A DNA stretch of 64,000 bases from Cyclospora cayetanensis. Lineage: Eukaryota > Apicomplexa > Conoidasida > Eucoccidiorida > Eimeriidae. The first letter of the stretch is position 1; every line of letters starts with the position of its first letter. Under the pieces are notes generated by a model. The model worked only from the letters and a program-made list of their open reading frames with translations. It searched no databases and was not told the DNA's origin. A program made the translations under genes and the position numbers. Positions 22,820-34,044 of the stretch are shown in pieces. The stretch covers positions 1 through 64,000 of the forward strand of contig NW_020312063.1 in NCBI RefSeq assembly GCF_002999335.1. Reading direction: 5' to 3'.

Positions 22820-25800
22820 CTAGGTGAGTTTTGCGGTGCCGCAGGTGCATGCCGGAGACAGGGGGGTGCTCGAGGTGGTCGTGGTCGCGCAGGCCCCTAT
22901 CACAGGAGGGGCCCCTTGCGCCACAGGCGGGGGGGGGGGCCCCTTATCGAGAGTCTTGGAAGCCACACTGCACTCACTAGAGCGTGCGCGTGGGGAGGTG
23001 TGCGGCACTAGACGTGGCAGCGGCTGGAACTGCGCCAGCGAAAGCCGCGGTAGAGTGACGCTGCTGCAGCTGCTAGTTCTCCGCATGCCTGCAGAAGAAG
23101 CTGCTCTGCTAAGAGGCTTCGAGGGGCAGCGGCACTCCCCGGTTTGGGCTGAGCGGCACGGCGCTCCCGAAAGGAGCTCTCTCCTGGTAGCTGCCGTGTC
23201 TGCTTGGTGGCTCTCGAGCCTGCTGCGTCTCTCGCCAAGTCGTTTCGCGGAGGCGGGAGTCGCAGCCGTTAGCACTACAGAACTAATGCCGCAACACCCT
23301 CCCTGGAGAAGGGGGGGCAGCAGCAGCTGCTGCTGCTGCTGCTCCTGTATCGCTGCCTCGCAGCCCTGCACGTCTGCCGCCCCCGTGTTGCAGGGGATGG
23401 TCTCTACAGAGGGGGGCCCCCCTCTGTAGAGACAGCCCCCCTGAGGCCCCTTGGAGGCGTGGAGACAGGGAGACGGCGCGCACGGCTCTCCCCAGGCTGC
23501 GTGGGGAGGCGCGAAGCGCCCTTCCGGCGGTTCGCAGCCGTTCAGAAGGCGCATGCCCTCCAGCTGCTGCTGCTGCATGCAGCCGAAGGGTCGGCAAGGC
23601 GGCGAGGCGCAAGAGACTGCCAAGGAGGGGTAGCGAAGACTCTCTGCAGCAGCTGGACTTGCAGGTGCGCGCACTGCTGCTGGAGGCTGCGGCAGCTCGA
23701 AGGAGCCTTCGACGGCGATGCAGCGGCTGCAGGGTGAGGGCAGCTTGGTGCTGGTGTTGCTGCTTCGCGTGCTGACGAAGCAGCCGCTGGGGGGGGAGGA
23801 GCTGCATTCGCCTCCTTCTCCGGAGGCAGCTTCAGGAGGCGGCTCTTGGAAGCCGACGCAGGCAAGCCTGTGGGGCAGTCTCAGAGGGCGGAAGGGCCCT
23901 TGCTGTGGCTGCCGCTGGGTAGTCGCGCGAGCAGGCACACGGCGAGCCGCCGCTGCTGCGGCAACTGCAGCGGCTGCTGCTGCCTCTGCGGCAGCAGCCG
24001 CTGCGGCTGTCTCTGCGGCGGCAGCTGCTGCCGCCGCAGAGACAGCTGGCTTGGAGGGCGCTTGCGAGGGGGTTCCCAGATCTGCGCGCCGTTGCTGCTC
24101 TCGCAAAAGGCCTCTCGCCAAGATCTCGTCTGCCGCCTTGTACAAGGCGTCTAGCCACCTTGAGACGCAAATGCAGCCAGTTATTCCCACGAAATGAGCG
24201 CCTTATTCCCCATAAAGGCCCTAAGCGGATACCCCTCTCTCCACTCGTGTGCGACTCCCCACGCAGACACCTCCCCCAGTCGCGCAGAGCTGACCTGATG
24301 AATTGCTTCGGAGTAGCGATGTGCTCCAGCAGCCAAGGGTGAACCAGCAGCTCTTTAGCCGACTTCCGCTTCCTAGGGCAGACGCGAAGACACGCGAAGA
24401 GGAAGCTCCTGAGCTCAGGGGTGTAGACGCCGCGCAGTCGCTGCTGGAGAGAGGCAGCAACTGCCGCGTCTGCAACGTCACAGGGGGTTCCACCCTTGAA
24501 GGGGTGAGACAGCGTAGCAAGCTCTAGAAGAGCAACCCCCAGACTCCACACATCCCCCTTGTAAGACACGTCTTCCGCCGCCGCGACTGCCGCTGTGGAG
24601 TGAGGTCTCCCTCCTCCCGAGGAGCTCTTGCTGCCCTCTGAGGAGGGCGAAGAAAGCGCAATCGTCTCCGCATTGAAGAGGCGCTCTGGGCTCCTGCGCA
24701 TGCAACGACAGCGTCGAATGTGGGCAAGGAAGCTCCACACGGAAGGGGAAGTGACTGCTGCAGCAACGCCGGCAGAAAGGATCCAGGCAGCAGCAAGGGA
24801 GGCATGCAGGGAGGCATGCAGGAGCTCTGCGCCAAGGCACCAGACTTTTCGCAGAAGCAGAAAAAGCAGCATGCACAGCTCTTCACAAAACGCACATGTA
24901 AATTTCGGTTCCGACGTATGTCAGAGGATCGTCCATATCCCCAGTAAGCGCACGGCTAACCCCCAAGTCTGCGAGCTTCACATAGCCTGCAAGGCAAATG
25001 TTTTGGCAAGAAAGAGAAATAAACAGAGAAATAAACAGGCAGAGAAAGAGATTTTTAAAGTACGAAGAAAATAAATAATTCAACATTCATGGAAAGCACT
25101 GTATGTTTACTAAAAGGCATTCAAAAGTATGTATATATGTATTTATTGTTCTAGAAATTTTGAACGTAAAGTGAGACGAAAATAAAAGCATTGATAGATT
25201 CAATATGCGAATAAAGCCGTGGAGCTAGTAGACGAAAAATGTATACGTTAAGGGATTTTCAGAAGGAGGGTAATGAAGGGATGCCGTTTTGGGGGCATGC
25301 ACCAAAAGACGCCAACAGAGGGGCAGGCACAGGGACGAAGAGGCTCCCCTTCCTCCACCCAAAAGACGCTACATCAGACGTTCAGCAAACGCTCTGGGAG
25401 AGAGAGCAATTGGGAGGTGTTTCAAAGCAGGAGGAGGAGCAGGAGCACGTCGAGCCTTGAGGATCAGGCACTCATGGGCAGACTGCGTTTTTTAAGGCTT
25501 CAAGTGGGGAGAGGCATGTCTGGAGTGGATATACATGCGCATTCATGCGCAACTTACCTTGATCGCTGATGAGTATATTCTGTGGCTTTATGTCTCTGTG
25601 AACAACTCGCTGCTCGTGAAGAAACGACAGTCCGTCTAGTGCCTGCTCGCACATGCGCGTGGTGATCTCAAGTTTCGCGTTGAGATCGGCAGTACCGACG
25701 TCGTGGCGTTTGTTGGCAAAAAGTCGCGAGAAAGAGGCTTTCTGATGGCACGCTAGAGCCCGAGTGGCCCTCCCCTATACAGCTGGAAAATGCCTTTTGG

Positions 25801-28257
25801 CTAGCTGCGTGGATAGGGTGTTTTTGAATTCTCGCTGTATCTATGTGTCTCTGCCTCCGAGTCTGTATCTCTGTGTCGATCTGTTTGTGCGGATCGCTCG
25901 CTTGCTCTGCGCGGGCGGCCTAGGGAGACACTCGGGAGAAGGGGGTGTTGTGGGGGGATGGATGCGCTCCGCTAGCAAGTTGGCAAGAGGGTTGTTGTTG
26001 CGCACAGACACTGCAGCCCCCTCCTGGAAAGTGAGAAGCGAAGCGCTCACCTGAAAGGCGATGAGCTTCAGGAAGCATTCGGGGATGCCGGCATGCTGCA
26101 GCTTTCGCCTTCGGGGGGGGGAGGGCTTGCCTGGGGGAACCTCCGTCTTGTGAGGAAGTGGATTTCTGTGCGTCAAGCGGGTGCAAGTTGCTGAGCCTTC
26201 GTCTTCTTTCCCGTGATGGGGAGGATGGAGCTTGTCTCGCGCTTGCATGCGCTCAGCTTGCATGCGCTTGTTCGCGCTGCTGCTCTCGCTCCGTCTGCTC
26301 CAGTGGAGGTATCGCGAGGCTCCCGTCGCAGCGCCTCTCTGCAGCAGCAGCAGATGCTGCTGCTGCTGCCTCTGCTGCCCCTTAGTTGCAGCTGATGCAG
26401 CGGCAACGACCTTGGCAGCGCGAAGCAGATCGCCGAGCGAACCTCTTTCCATGAACTCAAACACGAGGTGGACGCAACCCCCCCTCCGCGAGAGCCACCG
26501 ATAGGCCCCCAGGAAAGGCACTATGAATGTAGGCAGCGGCGCCGCTGCTGCTGTCACTGCTGCTGCCGTCAGTGTCGTCGCTGCTGTCGACTCTGCACTT
26601 GTGAGTGCGCGAGGAGGTGCTGCAGCATGCGCACGAGCTGTGGCACCCTCCCCGTCACCAGCCTCGCTGGCTTTATCGACCGCTGGCAGCGCTGCGCCTG
26701 CTGCTGTCACTGCTGCTGCCGATGCTTGCGGCGGGGGGTGCCCTTGCCAGTGCGCTGACAGAGACATCGCCTGTAGTCAGCTCGCGCATCGTCGGCATAC
26801 CGGAGTGTGAAATTAATCCTTAATTCCATCATACAGGAAACATGGGACGGGTAACAGGCCGCAAAACGCTCGCGTGCGTGCTGCAGTCTTATTCAGGAGA
26901 TGGCTTTATATATATATATATATTTATATTTATATTTATATTTATGCATATTTATATTTATTTATATTAAAATTAATATTTATATTGATATGGAGCTTCG
27001 TTTCGCCACACTTACCGTGACTTCTGCAGCAAGTTGGTATCTGTTGGTCTTTGTGGCTTCATCGAGGTGGCTATACACCCCAAAGCATCCAACGTGAATC
27101 TCCTGCGGCATCCGTTCAAAACACGGGGAGTCGCAGATGCGCGTGCTCTGTGGCTATTTCTAAGCCGATGGCTGTAAGGATCTAAGCCGTGAGGCTCCCT
27201 CCTCCCTCGCTTTAAAAGCCGTTTCCCTCCTTCCCTCGTGTCTGCCTCCCTCCACGCAGACTTCGACAGACACAGCCCTTTGCTCCCCCGCGAAGCCACC
27301 CCCTCAAGTGCACTCCCGCTGTGCGCCAGCTGTCTCGCTGCAGCAGCCTGGAGCTCGCCAAGCAGCCCAGCGAGTCTGAAGGAGGGGCAGTGCATACCTT
27401 GATAGCGACAATCAGTCTTGAGGGAATGTGCGTAACTGCAAAGACGAGTGCGCTGCGACCCCTCCCCACCAGCTCCGCCTCTTCCCACCTGAAGTCTCCG
27501 TGTTTCAAGTCGGCTGCCGTTCCCGCCGCTGTTGGCGTTGCAGATGCTGTTGCTCCTCCCTCCAAGTCTTTGGTGACGCTCGCGCTGTCGATGACGACCA
27601 GTCCGTCCTCCTCGCTAGACGCAGAGGAGGACGGCGCACGTGGCGCAGTGTAGATCCTCCGCTGTGTGGTCTCGCCCTCTGCTTCCTGCGACTCGCGGCG
27701 AGCTGCTGCATGCTGCTGCTGCCGCTGCGGAAGCGGGAAGGGGAGGGGAAGTGGGGGTGTCTGTTTCTTGGGGTGTCTTAGGGGCCTCAGGGGGGGCCCC
27801 CCCCCGTCGATTCTCAAGAGCCCTTCCACGCCTAAGCCAAGACGGTATGCAGAACGCTTGAATCTCTGGTGAGCTGAGCGTCGGGGAGGCGGCAAGTCAC
27901 GGGAGGGGTTGCGTGGCTCAGGGCGAGGCTGCCTTCCGTAAGGCGAGTCGTCGGCAGACGCGCGTCGAAGCTGCAGCGCGGCACTCCTCGCTAGACCGCC
28001 TCTCCGGCGGCTTTCTCCCTCCTGCTCGTCCTCTCCGCCGGAAGACGATGCAGCTGCTGCAGCCGCAGACGCTGCCGACGTCGCGTTCCCCGCTGGAAGC
28101 GGCAGGTGCAGAGGGAGCCTCTCTTTGCGCTCGGCTGGCAGACGCGACTCGACGGGCAGCTTTTCTGCCTTTAGCGGCTGAAAGCGTGGTGCCCCCTGCG
28201 TGCTTGCGGAGTCTAAAGACGACAAAGAAGACTTTGGAGGCTCTTGCGTGGAGGCAG

Positions 28258-28288
<31 letters not shown>

Positions 28289-28483
28289 ACGCGCCGACGG
28301 GCAGGCAGACGCGTCACACTTGATTCCCCCTGCAGAGTTTGGCCTCCCCGCTGCGCTCTGCAGGTGGGACGGAGAAACAGACTCTTCCCTGCTGCAGCAG
28401 CTGCTGCTGCTGTGCTGCTGCTGCTCCTCGCTGCTGCTGCTGCTGCTGGGGCAGCGCAAAGCAGGGAGCTGCAGCCGCCGCAT
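22820..28483 (-). CDS. MAPKK (STE7/MEK-type) dual-specificity protein kinase
   Basis: Seven minus-strand exons with consistent phases: 28483-27398, 27102-27016, 26770-26051, 25666-25558, 24986-24896, 24693-24295 and 24158-22820. The model gives about 1,275 residues. The N-terminal 335 residues are Ser/Ala/Pro-rich. The kinase then shows a Gly loop (LVGRGRSALVFAV), VAIK lysine (residue 362), an alphaC region (RYQLAAEVT), FIVPFLGAY...LVFEFMERGSLGDLL, HRDIKPQNILIS, KLADLGVSRAL, TYVGTEIYMSPERL, DVWSLGVALLELA and HPWLLEHI. The VSR, MSPER and GSL-DLL blocks are typical of MAPKKs. Odd points: DLG replaces DFG; an Ala-rich insert precedes FIVPF; an insert of about 100 residues with Gln and basic stretches sits between the D and E helices. 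The 445-residue tail has a long Ala block. The start is uncertain because the first exon could have an upstream partner. Confidence 0.88.
23925..24055 (-). repeat. GCTGCTGC/GCCGCC poly-alanine coding repeat
   Basis: Trinucleotide-type repeat in the last exon of the kinase gene encoding an Ala-rich stretch with a few Glu/Thr interruptions. Includes an inverted pair of ctgccgccgcagagaca-like sequences around 24000-24045. Confidence 0.75.
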
Positions 28484-29360
28484 CGTGCTTGGGCTGCAGG
28501 CACAGCAGCAGCAGCTGGTGTACTCACTGCCGCTGCACTTGCTGCCGACTATGGCTGCTGCTGCGCGCTCCTAAAGCTCTTGCTGCAGCGGCACACTCCA
28601 CAGGCATCAGCCGCCGGTGTGTCGGCTCTGATGCCTCTGCGCTTGGCAGTGAGTTTTGAGGGGGCTCTGTCGGCAGCGGTCCTGGCCCTCAGACGATGTT
28701 GAAAAACAATGAACATGCACGAAAAGCCAAGGAAATATCAAATGCAGTCGATTTTCACGCACCAGCAAAGCAAAGCTCACGGCTGTAGCATCATCAGAAC
28801 CAGCAACTCGCCACCGCTCTCCCCCGTGGGATTCAGTGCAACGCGGGGCGAATAAACCCCCATCTTCTTACCCGTGCCCAGACATTTGTGATAAAAACAA
28901 AGCAGTAAAGCAGGTGCGCGATATAAGCGTGCCAGAGAGCAGTGACAGACAGAAAAGACACGGGGGAGTGCTCGCGAGGGGCCCCCCAGGCCGCCCTGTA
29001 CGTACAGTGCGCCGACAGCGCGCCGCGGGCCCCTGTACCGACAGGGGGCCCCCCTTCCCGTGCAGGTGGGGTCCCCCCCGCCGGATAATGGTCCCCACAT
29101 CAAAGTGCGATTTTCTGCGGACATGTTGCGTAGAATTTTCCCTTTCTTTTGTGGATTTCGTTTTGGTGCTGCTGCTGTTGCTGCTGCTGCTGCTTCGGTT
29201 TGGAGTGTACCGGGCACTGCGGGTGGTCGTGCCGCCGCTCCTTCTGCTGCTGGAAATACGTTCTCCAGCGCACTTTCTGCCCCCTATGGGGCGAAGGTGA
29301 GCCAAGAAGGCTATGTACCCCGCCGCATCCCTGGCGAGGCTCCCTCCAAGGAGACTTTTT
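28484..29360. other. Divergent promoter region, kinase and COX11
   Basis: Between the putative starts of the kinase (-) and COX11 (+). Contains several GGGGCCCC-type palindromic blocks at 28979-29076 and a CTG run at 29168-29196. A minus-strand exon upstream of 28483 for the kinase, or a longer COX11 leader, could lie here; I cannot place either. Confidence 0.45.
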
Positions 29361-32300
29361 ATGACGCCAGTTGAGGGCGTGCTGCGGCGCGGAGCGGCAG
29401 CAGCAGGGCCCCTCCTGGGGCCCCTGCTGCTGCCGCTCCGCAGACTGCGGCTGTCTGCGGGGACTGTTGCCTGCTGCGACATCCCACCGTCGTCGCAGCG
29501 GCAGGGGGCAGGAAGTTCGCTGCCTCGTTATGCCTCGCAGAATCGCCTTTTTTCGCCTCACCTGCTGCCGCTGGCGGGCAGCTCCAGCAGACTCTCAAAG
29601 CCGGCTGCTGCTGCAGGCAGCAGCACGTTGCCGAGGGCCCCCTCCCCCCGCTCGACTGCTGCTACTTCTGCTGCTACTTCTGCTGCTGCTTCTGCTGCTG
29701 CTTCTGCTGCCACTGCTGCTGCTGCTTCTGCTGCACTTCGCCGCATGCGCGGCTCTCTCGCAGCAGCGGCTGAGGAGCTGCAGGGGTGCCCCTTTCCGCG
29801 CTGCTTCTCGACAGTCCCCAGAAGACATGCGTTCCCACCGCTTTTCGCCGTTCGGCAAGCGGACTGCCCTTCAGCCCGTGCTGCCAGCGGATCTGACACT
29901 CACTCAGCTCGAACCTCTCCCCCCCCGAAGTATTCGGCACTCCGCTTTTCCGCCAGAGTTGCGGTGCCTTCCCAGCTGCGGCTCTCCCCGCGCATCCCCA
30001 CACCTCCAGAAAACGCACGAGGCCCCCTGGGGGGGCCCCCCCCCCCGTCAGGCGACACCCCGCCGCTCCCGCATTTACCTCCCTGGATGGCTCCGCGGAA
30101 GACTTCCGAAGAGGCTGCTGCCGCTCGCGACGTGGCGAGGGCAGCTTTCTACTGCTGCTGCCTCTTCTTCGGACTGTGCAGCGTCGCCTTCGCCTTCGTG
30201 CCTCTCTACGCAGCATTCTGCAATCAGACAGGCTACGGAGGTGCTGTGGGCACGAGCTCACACCGAGCAGACGACACGCCGATCCCCTCGAGGCAGCGCA
30301 ACAAGACCAACAAAACAGACAAAGCGGGTGAGGCAACGCTGGCGCGCGGCTTGATAATGATGTATGTTTGTGTATGTATATGCATATGTGTATTTAGATA
30401 TACATATATGTATATATACATATATATGTATACATGTATATGTATTCGGATATATATATGTATATATATATATGTATATCTATATGTATTTAGATACATA
30501 TGTATATACATATATGTATATATATATATATATGTATGTATATGTATTTAGATATACATACATGTATATCTATTTGTATTTAGATGTATATGTGTATACA
30601 TATGTATATGTATTCAGATATATATATATGTATATGTATTTAGATGTATATGTGTATACATATGTATATGTATTCAGATATATATATATGTATATGTATT
30701 TAGATATATATATATGTATTTAGATATGTATGTGTATATATATGTATGTGTATACACATACACATACCGCACGCAGCTCAAGTAGAAGAGAGACAGACAA
30801 GCGTGTGAGAGGAGGTCAGTCCTGACTGACCTCCTCTCACACGCTTGTCTGTCTCTTTGTCTCTCTCTCACGGGTAGTCTCTTGCCGTATGTCTTGCGCT
30901 CCCGCTGAACGGAAAAGAAAAAAGTGATGACTTTTTTTTGTTACTAAAGAACACACGACGCACAAGGCAAAGCCGCCCTACTCCTTTGCCGGCTTCGCAA
31001 AAAAGGCCTTCGCCCCTACTGAGTGTTATTGCTGTTATTGTTATTGTTATTGTTATGGTTGTTGTAATTTTTATCGTTGTTATTGTTCTTGTTCTGGTTG
31101 TTATTTTTATCGTTGTTATTGTTATGGTTGTTGTTGTTGTTATTGTTGTCATTGTTCTTGTTCTGGTTGTTATTTTTATCGTTGTTATTGTTATGGTTGT
31201 TGTTATTTTTATCGTTGTTATTGTTATGGTTGTTGTTATTTTTATCGTTGTTATTGTCATGGTTGTTGCTATTTTTATCGTTGTTATTGTTCTTGTTCTG
31301 GTTGTTATTTTTATCGTTGTTATTGTTCTTGTTCTGGTTGTTATTTTTATCGTTGTTATTGTTATGGTTGTTGTTATTGTTATTGTTGTTATTGTTATGG
31401 TTGTTGTTATTTTTTTCGTTGTTATTGTTATTGTTGTTGATGACAGTGTGCCAGCCGTTTTACTACAGGCTTCCTCTCCCTCTGCTGCCTTGTGATTCAC
31501 AGAAATTCTTACCATCGACTTTGCCTCCCACTGCAACCTGCCTTGGACCTTCCAGCCCCTGCAGCAGCAAATCAAAGTTGCACCAGGGGAATCTGCGCTA
31601 GCCTTTTATCGCGCCAAGAATCTCACCGATAAACCGATTATTGGTATGCAAGAGCACTGCTTTGCGCACTCTTCCCTCCAGCCCTCCTATTCCCAACTGC
31701 GCCGCTACAAATACGATCCAGCGAGTAACGCCGATCCTTCACCAGCGCTAGACAAGGAGACAAGCTTTGCCCTTCCTTAGAGAGAGAGAGACAGAGAGTT
31801 AGAGAGAGACAGAGAGTCAGAGAGAGACAGAGAGTTAGAGAGAGACAGAGAGTTAGAGAGAGACAGAGAGTTAGAGAGAGACAGAGAGTCAGAGAGAGAC
31901 AGAGAGTCAGAGAGAGACAGAGAGTTCGAGAGAGACAGAGAGTTCGAGAGACAGAGTTATAGAGGGAGAGAGATAGAAAATTAGATAGACTCATGCAAAT
32001 ATATACACATATGCACAGTCACACGTACAAGTACATACAGACATGGCTGCTTCTGTCGTATGTATGTATACATCTCTCTCTGTTATTCTGTGGTCCTTAC
32101 CTCCGCCACCTTCCTTTCAGGCATGTCGGTTTATCACGTCATACCCGCTGAGGCTGGACAGTATTTCAACAAGATACAGTGCTTCTGCTTTGAAGAGCAG
32201 CTTCTTAGCCCGCGTTCGCCATGAGCACTTTCCTAGACACCCCAAAGCTTTTAATACCCCTCCTCCTCTCCCGTGAACACCTCATGGTCACACACCTGTC

Positions 32301-33802
32301 TCTTCCTGCTAGTCGCTGTCTCTTCCTGACTGGCTCTTTGTGTGTGGGCTTGTTCCATTTTGTGTATCTGTCTCTCTCTCTCTGTGTATGTGTATGGGTA
32401 TGTCTCTCTCTCTTTGTCTCACACATGTGTGCAAGTCTGCGCGAGGGCCATGTTGCGTCCGTCTGTTGGATGTGTTTTTTTGTCTGCGTGTCTGCTTGCC
32501 TGCTTTTCCTTCTTCTGATCGGCTATATCTGCTGGAGCGTTCCTCTCTCTAGAGAGCCTCTTGTCTGTGCCGTCTTCGATCGAGTCTGTCTTTGGGGGGG
32601 CGTTTGGATGCTCATGCTAGGAAGCGTTCACCTCGATGTATCCCTATCCTCTGATCCGCATGCGCGCGCATTTGTATGGAGTAGTTTTCTCTCCCTCTGT
32701 GTCTTTCTCTCTCTACCTATCTATCCGTCCATCTCTATCTATCTAGCTCCCTCTGTGTCTTTCTCCCTCTACCTATCTATCCGTCCATCTCTATCTAGCT
32801 CCCTCTGTGTCTTTCTCCCTCTACCTGTCTATCCATCTATCTCTATCTATCTAGCTCTCTCTGTGTCTTTCTCCCTCTACCTATCTATCCGTCCATCTCT
32901 ATCTAGCTCCCTCTGTGTCTTTCTCCCTCTACCTATCTACCCATCTATCTCTATCTATCTAGCTCTCTCTGTGTCTTTCTCCCTCTACCTATCTATCCGT
33001 CCATCTCTATCTAGCTCTCTCTGTGTCTTTCTCCCTCTACCTATCTATCCATCTATCTCTATCTAGCTCTCTCTGTGTCTTTCTCCCTCTACCTATCTAT
33101 CCGTCCATCTCTATCTACCCCTATCTCTCTCGGTGTGTGTGTATGCGTTTCTGTGTGCATGGCAGATGAGGAAGTTGACATGCCTGTCTTTTTCTTCATT
33201 GATCCTGCAATCCTAGAAGATCCACGACTCGGTGAGTGCGACACAAGCATGCATGCATCCAGCGGTTTCGATCTTGTTCCCCCTCCAGCCTCTATGCCTT
33301 TCTCTCTCGGCACATTCAAGCTGCCACTTCTACCCTCCAAAAGATGTCGCAGTCGCTGCCGCGTGGCGTGTGTCTGCGTGGACTCTTGCACCGTCCCTCC
33401 CTCCCTTCCGCACAGCCAGCAGCAGCAGCAACAACAACCCCCCCTTTGAACGCATGCCATTCAGTTGTTGTCGCTGCAGTGATGTTGTTGTTGCGGCGAC
33501 TGCAGAGCAAATGCGGCATATAACGCTCTCCTACATTTTCTTCGAGTCTGCCTCGGAGGTACCTGATGAGTATAAAGATCTCGCGATCGGTAAGTACGCA
33601 TGCATTTTGTGTGGTCCCCTGATTTTTGTGTTGCTGTGTGCCTTGCTGCCTCCCCTTGCACTCGCCCTTTGCTGCTTAAGATTGCGATGGGAAAGAGCCC
33701 ACTTCTTGTGCGTGAAGACACGTCTCTTCTTCTCTTGTGACGGTGCTTGCTGCAGCGGCCAAACCCACAACAGCACTGCCACCTCCCGTAGCAGCTGTCT
33801 GA
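29361..33802 (+). CDS. COX11: Cytochrome c oxidase assembly protein COX11
   Basis: Inner-membrane copper chaperone that delivers copper to the CuB site of cytochrome oxidase subunit 1. Exons: 29361-30327, 31503-31643, 32121-32213, 33166-33231, 33506-33589 and 33756-33802. All five introns are phase 1. Exon 1 encodes an Arg/Ala-rich leader and low-complexity region of about 255 residues, then one membrane helix ([20 protein letters not shown]) and [14 protein letters not shown]. Later exons give ILTIDFA...[49 protein letters not shown] (CFCF copper motif), [20 protein letters not shown] and [10 protein letters not shown], all in family order and complete. The exon 3 donor (GTTCGC) is weak but gives the expected continuation. 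The start could be 29313. The leader is far longer than in most COX11 proteins. Confidence 0.93.
30358..30775 (+). repeat. TATATG/TTTAGATATA repeat
   Basis: About 420 bases of AT-rich minisatellite (core tatgtatatgtatttagat) at the start of COX11 intron 1. Confidence 0.9.
30789..30856. repeat. Perfect 32-base inverted repeat with 4-base loop
   Basis: Left arm 30789-30820, loop cctg 30821-30824 and right arm 30825-30856; the arms are exactly complementary over 32 bases. It lies inside COX11 intron 1, downstream of the AT minisatellite. RNA from either strand would fold into a long hairpin. Confidence 0.95.
31020..31442 (+). repeat. GTTATTGTTATGGTTGTT minisatellite
   Basis: Units of about 30-36 bases (core ttatttttatcgttgttatt) repeated about a dozen times in COX11 intron 1. 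Both strands stay open (Val/Ile one way, Thr/Ile the other), but this is repeat coding, not a gene. Confidence 0.9.
31782..31975 (+). repeat. GAGACAGAGAGTTAGAGA minisatellite
   Basis: Purine-rich unit of 18 bases (gagagacagagagttaga) with a gtcag variant, repeated about ten times in COX11 intron 2. Confidence 0.9.
32675..33130 (+). repeat. Pyrimidine-rich minisatellite of about 50-60 bases
   Basis: Tandem unit built around gtgtctttctccctctacct followed by atctatc/ccgtccat variants, repeated about eight times in COX11 intron 3. Copies differ by one ctat step, so unit length varies. Confidence 0.9.
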
Positions 33803-33999
33803 ACAGCTGTGCTCAAATACAGTGACTCTGCAGTTGCATGCAGTTGCTCGTGGGACTGTTACGCCAGGCGTACGGCAAGCGCATGCCTGTCGTTAATCGT
33901 GATTTTAGGGCTCTTCCTCCTCGCGATTAGGAGAGAAAGATATGTATATATAGAGAGAGAGACAGAGAGAGAAAGATATATATAGAGAGAGAGAGAAAG

Positions 34000-34044
<45 letters not shown>

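Noticed and set aside
22824..24197. Plus-strand frames of 100-200 codons opposite the kinase tail
   Set aside because: Shadows of the minus-strand kinase exon; no motif, and the minus strand has conserved kinase sequence in phase.
30938..31601. Open frames of 170-235 codons on both strands
   Set aside because: They are pure Val/Ile or Thr/Ile translations of the COX11 intron minisatellite and exist because the unit is a multiple of three.
32221..33066. 281-codon Ser/Leu/Tyr-rich plus-strand frame
   Set aside because: Mostly the translation of the pyrimidine minisatellite in COX11 intron 3; flanking COX11 exons splice over it in phase.
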